A stretch of 64,000 bases of DNA from Pseudarthrobacter oxydans (lineage in GTDB: Bacteria; Actinomycetota; Actinomycetes; Actinomycetales; Micrococcaceae). Made by a program: the position numbers and the translations under genes. The notes under the pieces were generated by a model. It worked only from the letters and a program-made list of their open reading frames with translations, did not search any database and was not told where the DNA came from. The DNA is taken from positions 124,001 to 188,000 of the forward strand of contig NZ_JABTYH010000004.1 of assembly GCF_013314975.1 (NCBI RefSeq), read 5' to 3'. Below are positions 1-10,041 of this stretch, one piece after another; the first letter of the stretch is position 1, and the number at the start of each line of letters is the position of its first letter.

Positions 1-258
1 CTGGACCTGAAGGTGGACCACGATCTGCTCCTGGACCTGGCCCGCAAGTCTGCCGACTCCGTGACCCATGCCGCGGCCCCGATCACCACCTTCATGGTGG
101 GCTACGCCGCCGGCCTGGAAGCCGGAACGGGCAGCGCCGGCACCAAGGACGCATCAACGGCCTCCGTGGCGAAAGCGGCAGACGTGGCCTTCCAGCTGTG
201 CGAGGACGGGCACGACGGCGGCCCGGCCAGCAAGGGCTGGGCGGACACAGCCCAATAG
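1..258 (+). CDS. C-terminal part of a DUF6457-like protein (5' truncated by window)
   Basis: The frame is open from base 1 and ends at TAG 256-258, so only the last 85 residues are visible and the start lies outside the window. The text includes a helical LLLDLARKSADSV segment followed by AAPITTFMVGYAAGLEAG, a pattern I associate with the small helical DUF6457 proteins often encoded beside molybdenum-cofactor genes (MobA/FdhD). The convergent neighbour is a molybdopterin oxidoreductase, which fits that context. The last ~30 residues are Ala/Gly-rich and weakly constrained. A GTG at 13 lies inside the domain pattern and is probably not the start. No biochemical function is known to me for this family. 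Confidence 0.6.
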   Translation: MDLKVDHDLLLDLARKSADSVTHAAAPITTFMVGYAAGLEAGTGSAGTKDASTASVAKAADVAFQLCEDGHDGGPASKGWADTAQ

Positions 259-284
259 CGGCCCTGGCCCGCAAACGCTGTGAT

Positions 285-313
285 GGCCCGCGCCGCTTAT
301 GCGGGCGCGGGCC
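285..313. terminator. Intrinsic hairpin between convergent genes
   Basis: A perfect 10-bp stem, GGCCCGCGCC (285-294) with GGCGCGGGCC (304-313), lies between the stop at 258 and the minus-strand stop at 334. The loop is 9 nt and there is only a weak T-run (TCGTGTT). It could serve both strands. Confidence 0.55.
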
Positions 314-333
314 GCTCGTGTTAGCCAGGCACC

Positions 334-2652
334 CTAGGCCGTGGCGGGCGAAGGTTCAGTAACAGGCTCCAGCTTTACGATCACGGCTTTGGAGACCGGC
401 GTCTGGCTGCCTTCCGCCACACTCTCCAGCGGCACCAGGACATTCGCTTCCGGATAGTAGGCGGCCGCGCATCCCCGCGCTGACGGATAGGACACCAGGC
501 GGTAGTTCCGCAGGACCCGCTCCACGTTGTCCGGATACACCCCGCGCACGTCCACGTGCTGCCCGTCTTCAAGCCCCAGCTCGGCCAGGTCCTCCGGATT
601 CACGAACACCACCTCGCGGCCCTTCTTGATCCCCCGGTACCGGTCATTGTGGCCGTAGATGGTGGTGTTGAACTGGTCGTGCGAGCGCATGCTCTGCAGT
701 ATCAGGGTGCCGGCCGGACGCTCCACATGTTCCAGTTCGTTGACGGTGAGCATGGCCTTGCCGGTGGGGGTGTTGAACGTGCGGGAATCGCGGGGGCCGT
801 TGGGCAGGACAAAGCCGCCTTCCTGCCGGATCTTCCGGTTGTAGTCCTCGCAGCCCACCACCACGTGGGAGATATGCTCGCGGATCAGGTCGTAGTCCTT
901 CTGGAACCCGGCCCAGTCTGCGGAAATCCTGTCTCCCAGCACACGCTGCGCCAGCTGGCAGACGATCGCCACCTCGGAGAGCAGGTGCGGGGCCACCGGT
1001 GCAACGGTGCCGTGGGAGGCGTGCACGGCACAGACCGTGTCCTCCACCGAGACGAACTGCGGGCCGGATTCCTGCAGGTCGATCTCGGTGCGGCCCAGCG
1101 TGGGCAGGATCAATGCCTCGGCGCCGGTCACGGCGTGGGAGCGGTTGAGTTTGGTTGAGATCTGGACGGAGAGGTCCGTGCCGGCCATTGCCGATTCGGC
1201 AGCCCGGGTGTCCGACATGGCGCCCACGAAGTTGCCGCCCATCGCGATGAAAACCTTGATCCCGCCGTCGCGCATCTGCCTGATGGTTTCCACCGCGTCC
1301 GCGCCGTGCTCCCGCGGCGGTTCGAAGCTGAACTCCTTGCCCAGGGCGTCCAGGAACGCCGGCGGCATCTGCTCCCAGATGCCCATGGTGCGGTCCCCCT
1401 GGACATTGCTGTGCCCGCGGATGGGTGAGGCGCCCGCGCCCGGCTTGCCGATATTGCCGCGCAGCAGCAGCAGGTTGATGATCTCCTTGATGGTGGCCAC
1501 ACCCTTTTTGTGCTGGGTGATGCCCATGGCCCACGTGATGATGACCTTCTCCGCGCGGAGGTAGCGGTCGGCCAGTTCGTCGATTTCCTCGGCCCGCAGG
1601 CCGGTGGCTTCCAGGACGGCTGCCTCGTCCAGTTCGGCAAGGTGCGCCCGGAGCTCCTCAAGTCCCTGGCAGTGTTCCTCGAGGAACTGGTGGTCCAGCA
1701 CGGTTCCCGGGTTGGCCGCCTCGGCGTCGAGGACCCGCCGGGACACCGCCTGCAGCAGCGCCATGTCCCCGCCAATCCGGACCTGGAGGAACTGGTCGGC
1801 CAGATCGGTGCCGCGGCCGATGATGCCCTTGACCTTCTGCGGGTTCTTGTAGCGCATCAGCCCCGCCTCGGGCAGCGGGTTGACCGCCACGATGCTTGCA
1901 CCGGCTTCCTTCGCCTCTTCCAGGGCCGTGAGCATCCGCGGATGGTTGGTGCCCGGGTTCTGGCCCATGATGATGATCAGGTCCGCCTTGGCGAAGTCGT
2001 CATAGGAAACCGTGGCCTTGCCCACGCCGATGGTCTGGCCCATGCCCCAGCCGGAGGACTCGTGGCACATGTTGGAGCAGTCCGGCAGGTTGTTGGTGCC
2101 GTACCCGCGGATGAACAGCTGGTAGAGGAAGGCGGCCTCGTTCGACGTGCGGCCGCTGGTGTAGAAGGCCGCCTGGTCCGGGCTGGGCAGGGAGTTCAGC
2201 TTGTCCGCGATGATCCCGAACGCCTCGTCCCAGCTGACGGGCCGGTAGCGGTCCTCCCCTGCTGGTTTGTACACCGGCTCGGTCAGGCGTCCCTGCATGC
2301 CCAACCAGTACTCGGACCGCTGCAGCAGTTCGCTGACGGGGTGCTCCTGCCAGAAGTCGGAGCCAATCACCACCGGGGTGGCCTCCCACGTCACGGCCTT
2401 GGCGCCGTTTTCGCAGAATTCGAACGTCTTGCGGTGGCCCGGGTCCGGCCACGCGCAGCTCATGCAGTCGAACCCGTCCTTCTGGTTCAGCGCCAGCAGG
2501 GTCTTCCTGGACCGTTCCAGGCCCATGTGCTTCAGAGCCGGCTGCATGGAATGGTAGACGCCCGGCACTCCCGCTGCCCATGTCTTCGGGTGGCCGCTGA
2601 CTTCGATGTCGGATTCGTCGGCCTCTTCAACTTCGGGATTCTTGCGCGTCAC
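334..2652 (-). CDS. FdhF/YdeP-family molybdopterin oxidoreductase (formate dehydrogenase-like alpha subunit)
   Basis: A 772-residue molybdopterin oxidoreductase of the FdhF/YdeP type. Residues 61-69 (FDCMSCAWP) and Cys80 form the N-terminal cysteine cluster typical of this subfamily; [16 protein letters not shown] and AMGGNF segments follow in the molybdopterin-binding domains, and the C-terminal dinucleotide-binding domain contains [13 protein letters not shown]. Cys196 in SNMCHESSG occupies the position of the Sec/Cys metal ligand in formate dehydrogenases. I chose the GTG at 2652 because AAGGAG lies 8 nt upstream; the frame stays open to 2724 but without such a site. No beta or gamma subunit or separate electron-transfer gene adjoins it, so the partner and substrate are unknown. 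YdeP relatives in enterobacteria are linked to acid tolerance, but that role cannot be inferred here. Confidence 0.9.
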   Translation of the reverse strand: MTRKNPEVEEADESDIEVSGHPKTWAAGVPGVYHSMQPALKHMGLERSRKTLLALNQKDGFDCMSCAWPDPGHRKTFEFCENGAKAVTWEATPVVIGSDFWQEHPVSELLQRSEYWLGMQGRLTEPVYKPAGEDRYRPVSWDEAFGIIADKLNSLPSPDQAAFYTSGRTSNEAAFLYQLFIRGYGTNNLPDCSNMCHESSGWGMGQTIGVGKATVSYDDFAKADLIIIMGQNPGTNHPRMLTALEEAKEAGASIVAVNPLPEAGLMRYKNPQKVKGIIGRGTDLADQFLQVRIGGDMALLQAVSRRVLDAEAANPGTVLDHQFLEEHCQGLEELRAHLAELDEAAVLEATGLRAEEIDELADRYLRAEKVIITWAMGITQHKKGVATIKEIINLLLLRGNIGKPGAGASPIRGHSNVQGDRTMGIWEQMPPAFLDALGKEFSFEPPREHGADAVETIRQMRDGGIKVFIAMGGNFVGAMSDTRAAESAMAGTDLSVQISTKLNRSHAVTGAEALILPTLGRTEIDLQESGPQFVSVEDTVCAVHASHGTVAPVAPHLLSEVAIVCQLAQRVLGDRISADWAGFQKDYDLIREHISHVVVGCEDYNRKIRQEGGFVLPNGPRDSRTFNTPTGKAMLTVNELEHVERPAGTLILQSMRSHDQFNTTIYGHNDRYRGIKKGREVVFVNPEDLAELGLEDGQHVDVRGVYPDNVERVLRNYRLVSYPSARGCAAAYYPEANVLVPLESVAEGSQTPVSKAVIVKLEPVTEPSPATA

Positions 2653-2874
2653 GGCTGGTTCTCCTTGCGTTCTGCAGGCGCGGCCGTCTTCCGATGTTTC
2701 GGCGGGCCGGTTCCTTCCCCACACTTGTTCAGGGTGGCGGGGAAGTCAAGGAGGGCAGCTCCCCGCCGCGCAGGCAGCATGGGCAACGGACGACGGCGGC
2801 ACGCAGCTGGCGTTAGGCTGGTTACCTTGGCTGAAGCAAGCGGCCGCAGGAACCACTCTGCGCGGAGCGCCACC

Positions 2875-4548
2875 ATGTCCGACGATCTCGTCCTTGCCGC
2901 CCTCGCGGCCTCCTCCTTCTCCCTGCCCCACCTGCGGGACGGCCAGCTGGCCGGCATGGCAGCCCTCGCCGCGGGCCGTGACGTCCTGGCCGTCATGCCC
3001 ACCGGCTATGGCAAATCCGCGATCTACCAGGTCGCGGCGCAGCACCTGCACAACACCACGGGACGTCCCGCCGTCGTGGTTTCCCCGCTCATTGCCCTGC
3101 AGGAGGACCAGCTTGAGGGGCTGGACGGGGACCTGGGTCCGGGTGCGGCAGTGGCCGTCAACTCCTCCCGCAGCGATTCCGAGGTGGAGGCGGCCTGGCA
3201 GGCGGTGGAAAGCGGCACAGCCACGTTCCTGTTCCTGGCCCCGGAGCAGCTGGCCAAGCACAAGACCGTTGACCGCATCGCAGCGCTGGGCATTTCCCTG
3301 TTTGTGGTGGACGAGGCCCACTGCGTCTCCTCCTGGGGCCACGATTTCCGCCCCGACTACCTCGGCCTGGGCCACATCCGCGAACAGCTCGGCAATCCTC
3401 CCGTGGCCGCCCTTACCGCCACCGCATCTCCCCCGGTCAGGGACGAAATCGTGGAGCGGCTGCGCATGAAGGACCCGCTGGTCCTGGTCCGCGGGTTCGA
3501 CCGGCCCAACATCACGCTGGACGTCGTACGCCACCACGAGGACAAGGACAAACGCAAGGCCGTGCTGAAGCAGGTGGCCGCCCTGGCCCGTGACGGTCAG
3601 GGGCTCCTCTACGCCGCCACCCGCAAGGACACCGAAAAGTACGCCGCCAAGCTGTGCAAGGTGGGGCTGCGCGCGGAGGCCTACCACGCAGGCCGTTCGG
3701 CCGCGGATCGCGAACGCATCCACGAACAGTTCCTGGCGGACGGCCTCGACGTGGTGGTGGCCACCACCGCTTTCGGCATGGGCATCGATAAACCCAATGT
3801 GCGCTTCGTGGTCCATGCGGACATTCCGGAATCCTTGGACTCCTACTACCAGGAAATCGGCAGGGCCGGACGTGACGGGGAACCCGCGTCCGCTGTGCTC
3901 CAGTACCGGTCAGAGGACCTGGGCCTGCGGAAGTTCTTTGCCACCCACACCCCCGATCCCGACTCGCTGCTGGCTCTGCTGAAAGTTCTGAAGGCAGCGG
4001 ACGGGCCCACGCCCAAGTCATCGCTGCCTGATTTCACGGGGCTTCCCGCCCGGCGCATCACCGGGCTGCTGAACCAGCTGGAGGAAACCGGCGCCGTTGC
4101 CCTGGGCAAGCGCGGCGTCCGGCTGGCCTCCACAGCCAGGCTGCCCGCCCTGGTGCGCGGCGCCGTCGAACTCGCCGAGGCCCGCCAGCGCGTTGACCAG
4201 TCCCGGCTCACCATGATGCGCGCCTATGCGGAGACGGACGGCTGCCGCCGCCAGTTCCTGCTGGGCTATTTCGGCGAGGACCTGGCGGAGGCCTGCGGCA
4301 ACTGCGATGCCTGCGCTGACGCCGCCAGGCACCCCTCCCGTGACGGGGCGGACGACGGCGGCAGAGCCCCGGGTGGGCGGGCGGCGGAGCCGTTCCCGCT
4401 CCAGTCCGCCGTGGTCCACAAGGAGTGGGGGCCGGGCCTGGTGATGCGGCATGAGGACGACGTCATCACCGTCCTGTTCGAACACGAGGGCTACAAGACC
4501 CTCTCGCGCGCCGCCGTTGTGGAACACGGACTCCTGAAGCCGGCATAG
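2875..4548 (+). CDS. recQ: RecQ-family ATP-dependent DNA helicase
   Basis: A 557-residue superfamily-2 helicase that unwinds DNA 3' to 5' in recombination and repair. Motifs in order: Walker A MPTGYGKS (41-48), DEAHC (146-150), TATA motif [20 protein letters not shown] (motif V) and [13 protein letters not shown] (motif VI). A zinc-binding segment with [10 protein letters not shown] and CGNCDAC follows. The last ~60 residues, after a Gly/Ala-rich linker, resemble the short C-terminal module seen in compact actinobacterial RecQ proteins; no HRDC domain is visible. The ATG at 2875 has GGAG 9 nt upstream and begins just before the helicase core. The reading frame extends far upstream antisense to the oxidoreductase gene, but that part has no family similarity. 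Confidence 0.93.
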   Translation: MSDDLVLAALAASSFSLPHLRDGQLAGMAALAAGRDVLAVMPTGYGKSAIYQVAAQHLHNTTGRPAVVVSPLIALQEDQLEGLDGDLGPGAAVAVNSSRSDSEVEAAWQAVESGTATFLFLAPEQLAKHKTVDRIAALGISLFVVDEAHCVSSWGHDFRPDYLGLGHIREQLGNPPVAALTATASPPVRDEIVERLRMKDPLVLVRGFDRPNITLDVVRHHEDKDKRKAVLKQVAALARDGQGLLYAATRKDTEKYAAKLCKVGLRAEAYHAGRSAADRERIHEQFLADGLDVVVATTAFGMGIDKPNVRFVVHADIPESLDSYYQEIGRAGRDGEPASAVLQYRSEDLGLRKFFATHTPDPDSLLALLKVLKAADGPTPKSSLPDFTGLPARRITGLLNQLEETGAVALGKRGVRLASTARLPALVRGAVELAEARQRVDQSRLTMMRAYAETDGCRRQFLLGYFGEDLAEACGNCDACADAARHPSRDGADDGGRAPGGRAAEPFPLQSAVVHKEWGPGLVMRHEDDVITVLFEHEGYKTLSRAAVVEHGLLKPA

Positions 4549-4589
4549 GTGGGTAGGCTTTAAGGAGACTCCGACGAAAGGCCCGCAGC

Positions 4590-5789
4590 GTGGAAGTACC
4601 TGCTTATGTTTGGACCCTGACCATTGCCGGGATCGTGGGCCTGCTGGCCTTCGACTTCTTCTTCCATGTGCGCAAGGCCCACACGCCCTCGCTCAAGGAA
4701 GCTGCCCTCTGGTCCTCGATCTATGTGGGCATCGCTGTGCTCTTTGGACTGGGCGTGCTGCTGTTCGGGGGACCCACCATGGGCACCGAATACTTCGCCG
4801 GGTACATCACGGAGAAGGCACTGTCCGTGGACAATCTCTTCGTCTTCCTTATCATCATGGCCAGCTTCCGGGTGCCCCGCGCGGACCAGCAAAAAGTGCT
4901 GCTGTTCGGCATCGTCTTCTCCCTGATCGCGCGCACGGGCTTCATCCTCCTGGGCGCTGCACTGATCAACAGCTTCGCGTGGGTGTTCTACATCTTCGGC
5001 CTGATCCTGCTGATCACCGCCGGAAACCTGCTCAAGCCGGGCAGCCACGACGACGACTCCGAAGGCCTGGTGGTCCGGCTCGCCAAGAAGTTCCTGCCGG
5101 CGTCGGAACACTACGACGGCGACAAGCTGTTCACCGTTGAGAACGGCAAGCGCGTCCTGACCCCGATGCTCCTGGTAATGGTGGCAATCGGCGGCACGGA
5201 CATCCTGTTTGCGCTGGACTCCATCCCGGCCATCTTCGGCCTGACCCAGAACGTCTTTATTGTCTTCACGGCCACGGCGTTCTCCCTGATGGGCCTGCGC
5301 CAGCTCTACTTCCTGATCGACGGACTGCTGGACCGGCTGATCTTCCTGTCCTACGGCCTCGCCGTCATCCTGGGTTTCATCGGCGTCAAACTCATCCTGC
5401 ACGCCCTGCATGAGAACACCCTGCCGTTCATCAACGACGGCGAGCACGTCAGCGTGGTGGAAGTCAGCACGGGCGTTTCCCTGAGCGTCATCCTCGGCGT
5501 CCTGGTGATCACGGTGCTGGCGTCCATCTTCAGCCCCAAGGGCAAGGCCAAGAATGCCGTCTCCGGCGCCCGCCGGCACGCCGTCGAGTACCTGGACCTC
5601 AACTACGAGACGGACATGAACGAGCGGGACAAGATCTTCGCCGCGATGTGCCGCGAGGAGAACGAGATCCGGAAGCTGCCGGAGAAGTACAAGCGGCTCA
5701 TCCGCAACGAGACCGAATTCCTGGACCTGCTGCGAAAAGCCCACGACGAACACGACAAAGCCCAGGTGCGGGCGGCCGCGGAGAACTGA
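4590..5789 (+). CDS. TerC/Alx-family integral membrane protein
   Basis: A 399-residue polytopic membrane protein of the TerC family (8-9 hydrophobic segments). Signature segments are KALSVDNLFVFLII near residue 75-90 and GGTDILFALDSIPAIFG near 200-215, carrying the conserved acidic residues in membrane helices. A charged cytoplasmic tail of ~80 residues ends the protein. TerC/Alx relatives are linked to Mn2+ efflux and metal homeostasis; a Mn2+ role here is inference. The start is GTG 4590, with AAAGG upstream and a possible -10 TAGGCT at 4554-4559, directly after recQ. Downstream is a palindromic intergenic repeat rather than a classical terminator. Confidence 0.92.
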   Translation: MEVPAYVWTLTIAGIVGLLAFDFFFHVRKAHTPSLKEAALWSSIYVGIAVLFGLGVLLFGGPTMGTEYFAGYITEKALSVDNLFVFLIIMASFRVPRADQQKVLLFGIVFSLIARTGFILLGAALINSFAWVFYIFGLILLITAGNLLKPGSHDDDSEGLVVRLAKKFLPASEHYDGDKLFTVENGKRVLTPMLLVMVAIGGTDILFALDSIPAIFGLTQNVFIVFTATAFSLMGLRQLYFLIDGLLDRLIFLSYGLAVILGFIGVKLILHALHENTLPFINDGEHVSVVEVSTGVSLSVILGVLVITVLASIFSPKGKAKNAVSGARRHAVEYLDLNYETDMNERDKIFAAMCREENEIRKLPEKYKRLIRNETEFLDLLRKAHDEHDKAQVRAAAEN

Positions 5790-5805
5790 CCGTCCCACCC
5801 AACCA

Positions 5806-5855
5806 GGTAGCAGTAAGTGTCGTTGTGAGGGCTCGGAACGACACTTACTGCCACC
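5806..5855. repeat. Palindromic intergenic repeat, copy 1
   Basis: Left arm GGTAGCAGTAAGTGTCGTT (5806-5824) and right arm AACGACACTTACTGCCACC (5837-5855) pair with one mismatch over 19 bp around a 12-nt loop. A related but longer palindrome occurs at 9961-10026. The shared core is AGGTAGCAG followed by GTGTCGTT. No T-run follows, so it is not a typical terminator; it behaves like a REP-type extragenic palindrome. Confidence 0.75.
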
Positions 5856-5964
5856 CACTTTGAAGCTTGTCTGTTTGTCAGTGCCCCTTGCTACGTTTGG
5901 ACCAGGGCCAGGGGATCCGCCTCCGGCCTGGCAATGACAGCCCGGCTGTCTATGGGGAGGCCCC

Positions 5965-8900
5965 GTGTTCTTGCTCGAAGCCGCAGCGGCCGGCGCGCCG
6001 CCGGACCTGGTGTTTTCCGCCAGCGACCTCGTGGCCGCCAGCGAGTGTGAGTACCGCACGCTCCGGATCCTTGACGAGAAGCTGGGCCGCGCCCCCAAGG
6101 CGGAGTTCCCCGCGGACGAGATGCAGGTCCGCGCCGGCGAGCTGGGCGACCGGCACGAGCAGACCGTCCTGGCCAGCCTGGTTGCACGGTACGGAGAGTG
6201 GGATGCCAGCCGCGGCGCCGGCGTCTATTCGCTCGAACGCGGCCCGAACCTGCGCGGGGACCTGCAGGCCAGGCACGCGGAGACCGAACTCGCCCTGCGG
6301 TCCGGGGCGGACGTGGTCTTCCAGGCCACCTTCTTTGACGGGGAGTTCCTGGGTTACGCGGATTTCCTGGTCAACGAGGCCGCGGGCACAGGCAGCCCGG
6401 GCCGGTACGAGGTCTGGGACACCAAACTTGCACGGCACGCCAAGGTGGGCGCCCTCCTGCAGCTTGCGGCCTACGGCGACCAGCTGCTCGGGATGGGGCT
6501 GGACCCCTCGCCGGTGGTCACCCTGGTCCTGGGGACCCGCGTGGGCGGGGACTGGCTCCGCAGCAGCCATTCCCTCCCGGACCTGTTGCCGGTGTTCCGT
6601 GAACGGCGCCGGCGCTTCCGCGAGCTGACCGCGGAGCACAGGGCAGGTGAGGCCACTGTGCAGTGGCAGCAACCGGGGATCGTCCACTGCGGCCGGTGCG
6701 ACTACTGCGCCGGGCAGGTCCAGGCGCACCGGGACCTGCTGATGGTGGCGGGAATGTCCGTGGTGCAGCGGAAGAAGCTGCACGCGGCAGGCATCACCAC
6801 CATTGATGAACTGGCGGCGATGCCTGCCTCGGACGCCCGGAATTCCGTGGTCCGGCTGCGGGCCCAGGCGCGGATGCAACTGGGGCTGGACGCCGTGGCG
6901 GGGTCCCGGACCTTCACCAAGGACGGCGGGCCCCACACCGTCTCGTTCACCGTCCTGCCCGACAACACCATAGGGTTGCTCCCACCGCCCAGCCCCGGGG
7001 ACATCTTCTTCGACTTCGAGGGCGATCCCCTCTGGCAGGATCCCGCCACCGGAGCCTGGGGCATCGAGTACCTGTTCGGCGTGGTTGAGGCGCCGGACGC
7101 GGACCACCCCGGCGATCCTGTGTTCCGCCCGTTTTGGGCGCATTCCCGGTCCGAAGAGCGCCGCGCCTTCCTGGACTTCCTCGGGTACGTGGAAGAACGC
7201 CGCGCCCGCTTCCCGGACATGCACGTCTACCACTACGCCGCCTATGAAAAGACGGCCCTCCGCAACCTCTCGCTGGCGCACCAGGCCGGGGAGGACACCG
7301 TGGACTCCTGGCTGCGGGAAGGGCTGCTGGTGGATCTCTACGCCACGGTCCGGCAGTCGCTGCGCATCTCTGAAGCGTCCTACTCCATCAAGAAACTGGA
7401 ACCGCTGTACATGGGCAGCAACCTTCGCTCGGGTGACGTCAAAGACGCCGGTGCGTCCGTGGTGGCCTACGCTGCCTACTGCGCGGCCAGGGAAGCGGGG
7501 GATCACACCGAAGCAGGCAAGGTCCTGGCGTCCATCTCCGACTACAACCAGTACGACTGCCTGTCCACGCTCCGCCTCCGGGACTGGCTGCTGGACGTCG
7601 CCGGGCAGGCCGGCGGAGCGGAAGCCAGCGAGGCCGGGGCCCGCCGGCCAGCGGCGGCAGGGGAAGCGGCTCAGGAAACCGATGCGCCTCAGGAAACTGC
7701 TGAGGAAGCCACGCTGCGTGAATACCTGGCAGGCCTGCCGGAGGACCGGGCCTGGACTGACGACGAACGCGCCATCGCCATGGTGGCCGCCGCCACCGGC
7801 TACCACCGCCGGGAACGCAAGCAGTTCTGGTGGCAGCACTTCGACCGGGTCGAGGCACCGGTCGAGAACTGGGCGGACCAGCGGAACGTGTTCCTGGTGT
7901 CGTCGGCGGAGGTTGCCTCGGATTGGGCGCTGGCCAAACCCCGGGAACGGATGCGGACCCGCACCCTCCGGCTGCGCGGCACCATGACCGAAGGCTCGGA
8001 TTTCCGCGCGGACTCCACCTGGTGCCGGCTCTACGACGCGCCGCCACCGGAAGGCATGGCTGCCCCGGATGCTGCGCCCGGCGCACGGGCCTTTTCGTTC
8101 GGCACGAGGATCAGCGACGTCGCCCCTGCGCCTGACAACCCGGAGCACACCATCATCACCGTTGCCGAGCGGGAGACCGGAAAGGTGGCCGCCTACCCGC
8201 ATCTTCCCGTCGCCCTGACCGAGGACCAGCCGCTGGCCACCACCAGCATTGAGGCTGCCATCGCCGAGCTTGCCCGCACGGTTGGTTCCTACGTGCCGTC
8301 ACTGCCGGCCCACCCCGGCCTGGACATCCTGCGGAAAAAGGCCCCGCGGTTCCGCACGCTTTCCGGGCCGGTGGAGGTGCGCCATGGCACCATGGGCCCG
8401 CCGGATTACGCCGCCTCCATCACGGCGTCCCTCCGGGATCTTGAGTATTCCTACCTGGCAGTGCAGGGTCCTCCCGGAACCGGAAAGACGTACGTGGGCG
8501 CCCACGTTATCGGCAGCCTGGTGGCTGAGGGCTGGAAAATTGGCGTGGTGGGCCAGTCGCACAACGTGGTGGAAAACCTGCTCTGCCGTGCCATCGACAC
8601 GGGCGGGGTCTCCCCCTCGTCCGTGGCCAAGAAGCTCGCTGCACCACACGACGTCCCGTGGACCCGGACGGGAGACGGCGACGTCGCCCAGCTGCTCGCA
8701 TCCGCCGGCGGCTGCCTTGTGGGCGGAACCGCGTGGACCATGACGGGCAAGGAGGTCCCGGCCGGCTCGCTGGACCTCCTGGTGGTTGACGAGGCCGGAC
8801 AGTTTTCGCTGGCCAACACCCTTGCCGTTGCGCGGGCGGCCAAGCGGCTCCTCCTGCTCGGTGATCCGCAGCAGCTCCCCCAAGTCACCCAGGGCGCCCA

Positions 8901-9582
8901 CCCGGAGCCGGTGGATGAATCGGCGCTGGGCTGGCTTGCCGCGGGGCACGCCACCCTGCCCGCGAGCCTTGGCTACTTCCTGGCAGACAGCTGGCGGATG
9001 CATCCGGACCTGTGCCGTGCGGTGTCACGGCTCAGCTACGAAGGAAAGCTGCAGTCCGCACCGGCGGCTTCGCTGCGCAGCCTCGAGGAGCTGCCGCCCG
9101 GCGTCGAGACCGTGTTCGTGGAGCACTCCGGCAATACCACGGCATCCGTGGAGGAGGCCGCTGAGGTGGTTCGTCAGGCGAAGCGGCACCTGGGACTGAA
9201 GTGGAAGCCTGGTGCCGAGAATGAGTTCCGGCCCCTCGGTCAGCAGGACATTTTGGTGGTGGCCGCCTACAACGCCCAGGTCCACCTGGTCCGCAAGGCA
9301 CTGGAGGAAGCCGGCCTGCCGCAGGTCAGGGTGGGCACGGTGGACAAGTTCCAGGGGCAGGAAGCACCCGTGGTACTGGTGTCCATGGCGTGCTCGGCCG
9401 TGGCTGAAGCACCGCGGGGAGCAGAGTTCCTGCTGAACAGGAACCGGGTCAATGTTGCCGTCTCACGGGGGCAGTGGCGGGCAGTGATCATCCGCTCCCC
9501 TGAGCTCACCAGCTACATGCCGCACCGGCCCGCGGCCTTGGAGGAGCTGGGCGCGTTCCTGGGCCTTAGCCCGCGCCCCTGA
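5965..9582 (+). CDS. TM0106-family RecB-like nuclease fused to a superfamily-1 helicase
   Basis: A 1205-residue two-part protein. Residues 1-~570 are a TM0106-type RecB-like nuclease region: an early acidic/Glu segment, GRYEVWDTKLARHAKVG (the D-x-K type catalytic strand), the cysteine cluster CGRCDYC near 235, then an RNase H-like segment with IFFDFEGDPLW and YHYAAYEKTAL. Residues ~600-1205 are a Dna2/Upf1-like helicase: Walker A GPPGTGKT near 835, VVDEAGQFS near 940, LGDPQQLPQVTQG, VDKFQGQEAPVVLVSM and NRVNVAVSRG. The start GTG 5965 has GGGGAGG close upstream. The architecture implies end-processing or nuclease-helicase action in DNA repair or defence; the exact process is not established. 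It is a single-gene unit flanked by two palindromic repeats. Confidence 0.88.
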   Translation: MFLLEAAAAGAPPDLVFSASDLVAASECEYRTLRILDEKLGRAPKAEFPADEMQVRAGELGDRHEQTVLASLVARYGEWDASRGAGVYSLERGPNLRGDLQARHAETELALRSGADVVFQATFFDGEFLGYADFLVNEAAGTGSPGRYEVWDTKLARHAKVGALLQLAAYGDQLLGMGLDPSPVVTLVLGTRVGGDWLRSSHSLPDLLPVFRERRRRFRELTAEHRAGEATVQWQQPGIVHCGRCDYCAGQVQAHRDLLMVAGMSVVQRKKLHAAGITTIDELAAMPASDARNSVVRLRAQARMQLGLDAVAGSRTFTKDGGPHTVSFTVLPDNTIGLLPPPSPGDIFFDFEGDPLWQDPATGAWGIEYLFGVVEAPDADHPGDPVFRPFWAHSRSEERRAFLDFLGYVEERRARFPDMHVYHYAAYEKTALRNLSLAHQAGEDTVDSWLREGLLVDLYATVRQSLRISEASYSIKKLEPLYMGSNLRSGDVKDAGASVVAYAAYCAAREAGDHTEAGKVLASISDYNQYDCLSTLRLRDWLLDVAGQAGGAEASEAGARRPAAAGEAAQETDAPQETAEEATLREYLAGLPEDRAWTDDERAIAMVAAATGYHRRERKQFWWQHFDRVEAPVENWADQRNVFLVSSAEVASDWALAKPRERMRTRTLRLRGTMTEGSDFRADSTWCRLYDAPPPEGMAAPDAAPGARAFSFGTRISDVAPAPDNPEHTIITVAERETGKVAAYPHLPVALTEDQPLATTSIEAAIAELARTVGSYVPSLPAHPGLDILRKKAPRFRTLSGPVEVRHGTMGPPDYAASITASLRDLEYSYLAVQGPPGTGKTYVGAHVIGSLVAEGWKIGVVGQSHNVVENLLCRAIDTGGVSPSSVAKKLAAPHDVPWTRTGDGDVAQLLASAGGCLVGGTAWTMTGKEVPAGSLDLLVVDEAGQFSLANTLAVARAAKRLLLLGDPQQLPQVTQGAHPEPVDESALGWLAAGHATLPASLGYFLADSWRMHPDLCRAVSRLSYEGKLQSAPAASLRSLEELPPGVETVFVEHSGNTTASVEEAAEVVRQAKRHLGLKWKPGAENEFRPLGQQDILVVAAYNAQVHLVRKALEEAGLPQVRVGTVDKFQGQEAPVVLVSMACSAVAEAPRGAEFLLNRNRVNVAVSRGQWRAVIIRSPELTSYMPHRPAALEELGAFLGLSPRP

Positions 9583-9595
9583 CGGGAAATGCCGG

Positions 9596-9931
9596 TCAGT
9601 GGGCCCTGAACCCGCGGAAGTTGCCCTGCGCTGCTGAGAACGAGTCCTCAACCCGCTCCACCCGGCCGGGGGTGTTCCGGGACTTCAGCCAGTCGAGAAG
9701 CGCCCGGACCTGCGGCTCGGAGCCTTCGGCAACCACGGCGACCGAACCGTCACTGAGATTCCTTACTTCGCCGGCCAGGCCCAGTTCCTCCGCCTTGCCC
9801 ATGGTCCGGAAGCGGAAGCCCACTCCCTGCACCATGCCGGAAACGCGCGCCTCCAGCCGGACCGTGCCCGCCACAGCGTCATTGTCCGGGGCATCAGGCG
9901 CCCCGGATGGCGGCCCTGCGTGCCTCGCCAT
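9596..9931 (-). CDS. acyP: Acylphosphatase
   Basis: A 111-residue protein whose last ~90 residues are a complete acylphosphatase fold; the enzyme hydrolyses carboxyl-phosphate bonds of acyl phosphates in the cytosol. The phosphate-binding signature GMVQGVGFRFR contains the conserved Arg40, and RNLSDGSV contains the conserved catalytic Asn58. An extra ~20-residue Pro/Ala/Asp-rich N-terminus precedes the domain, unusual for a family normally near 90 residues; it is retained because the ATG at 9931 has a good AGGGGAGG site 4 nt upstream. It converges with the nuclease/helicase gene (13-nt gap). Confidence 0.92.
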   Translation of the reverse strand: MARHAGPPSGAPDAPDNDAVAGTVRLEARVSGMVQGVGFRFRTMGKAEELGLAGEVRNLSDGSVAVVAEGSEPQVRALLDWLKSRNTPGRVERVEDSFSAAQGNFRGFRAH

Positions 9932-9960
9932 GGTGCCTCCCCTAAATCAGCGCCCCCCTG

Positions 9961-10026
9961 CCCAACTAGGTAGCAGCAGGTGTCGTTCTGGGCCGCCAAA
10001 ACGACATCAGCTGCTACCTGGTTGGG
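9961..10026. repeat. Palindromic intergenic repeat, copy 2
   Basis: A 27-nt left arm (9961-9987, beginning CCCAACTAGGTAGCAG) pairs imperfectly (about four mismatches) with the right arm 10000-10026 (ending GCTACCTGGTTGGG) across a 12-nt loop. It shares the AGGTAGCAG...GTGTCGTT core with the copy at 5806-5855. It sits between the 3' end of the X25-like gene and the 5' end of acyP. Confidence 0.75.
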
Positions 10027-10041
10027 CGGAAGGACAACCCG

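Noticed and set aside
1510..2874. N-terminal extension of RecQ across the oxidoreductase gene
   Set aside because: Family similarity begins after the ATG at 2875, which has its own RBS.
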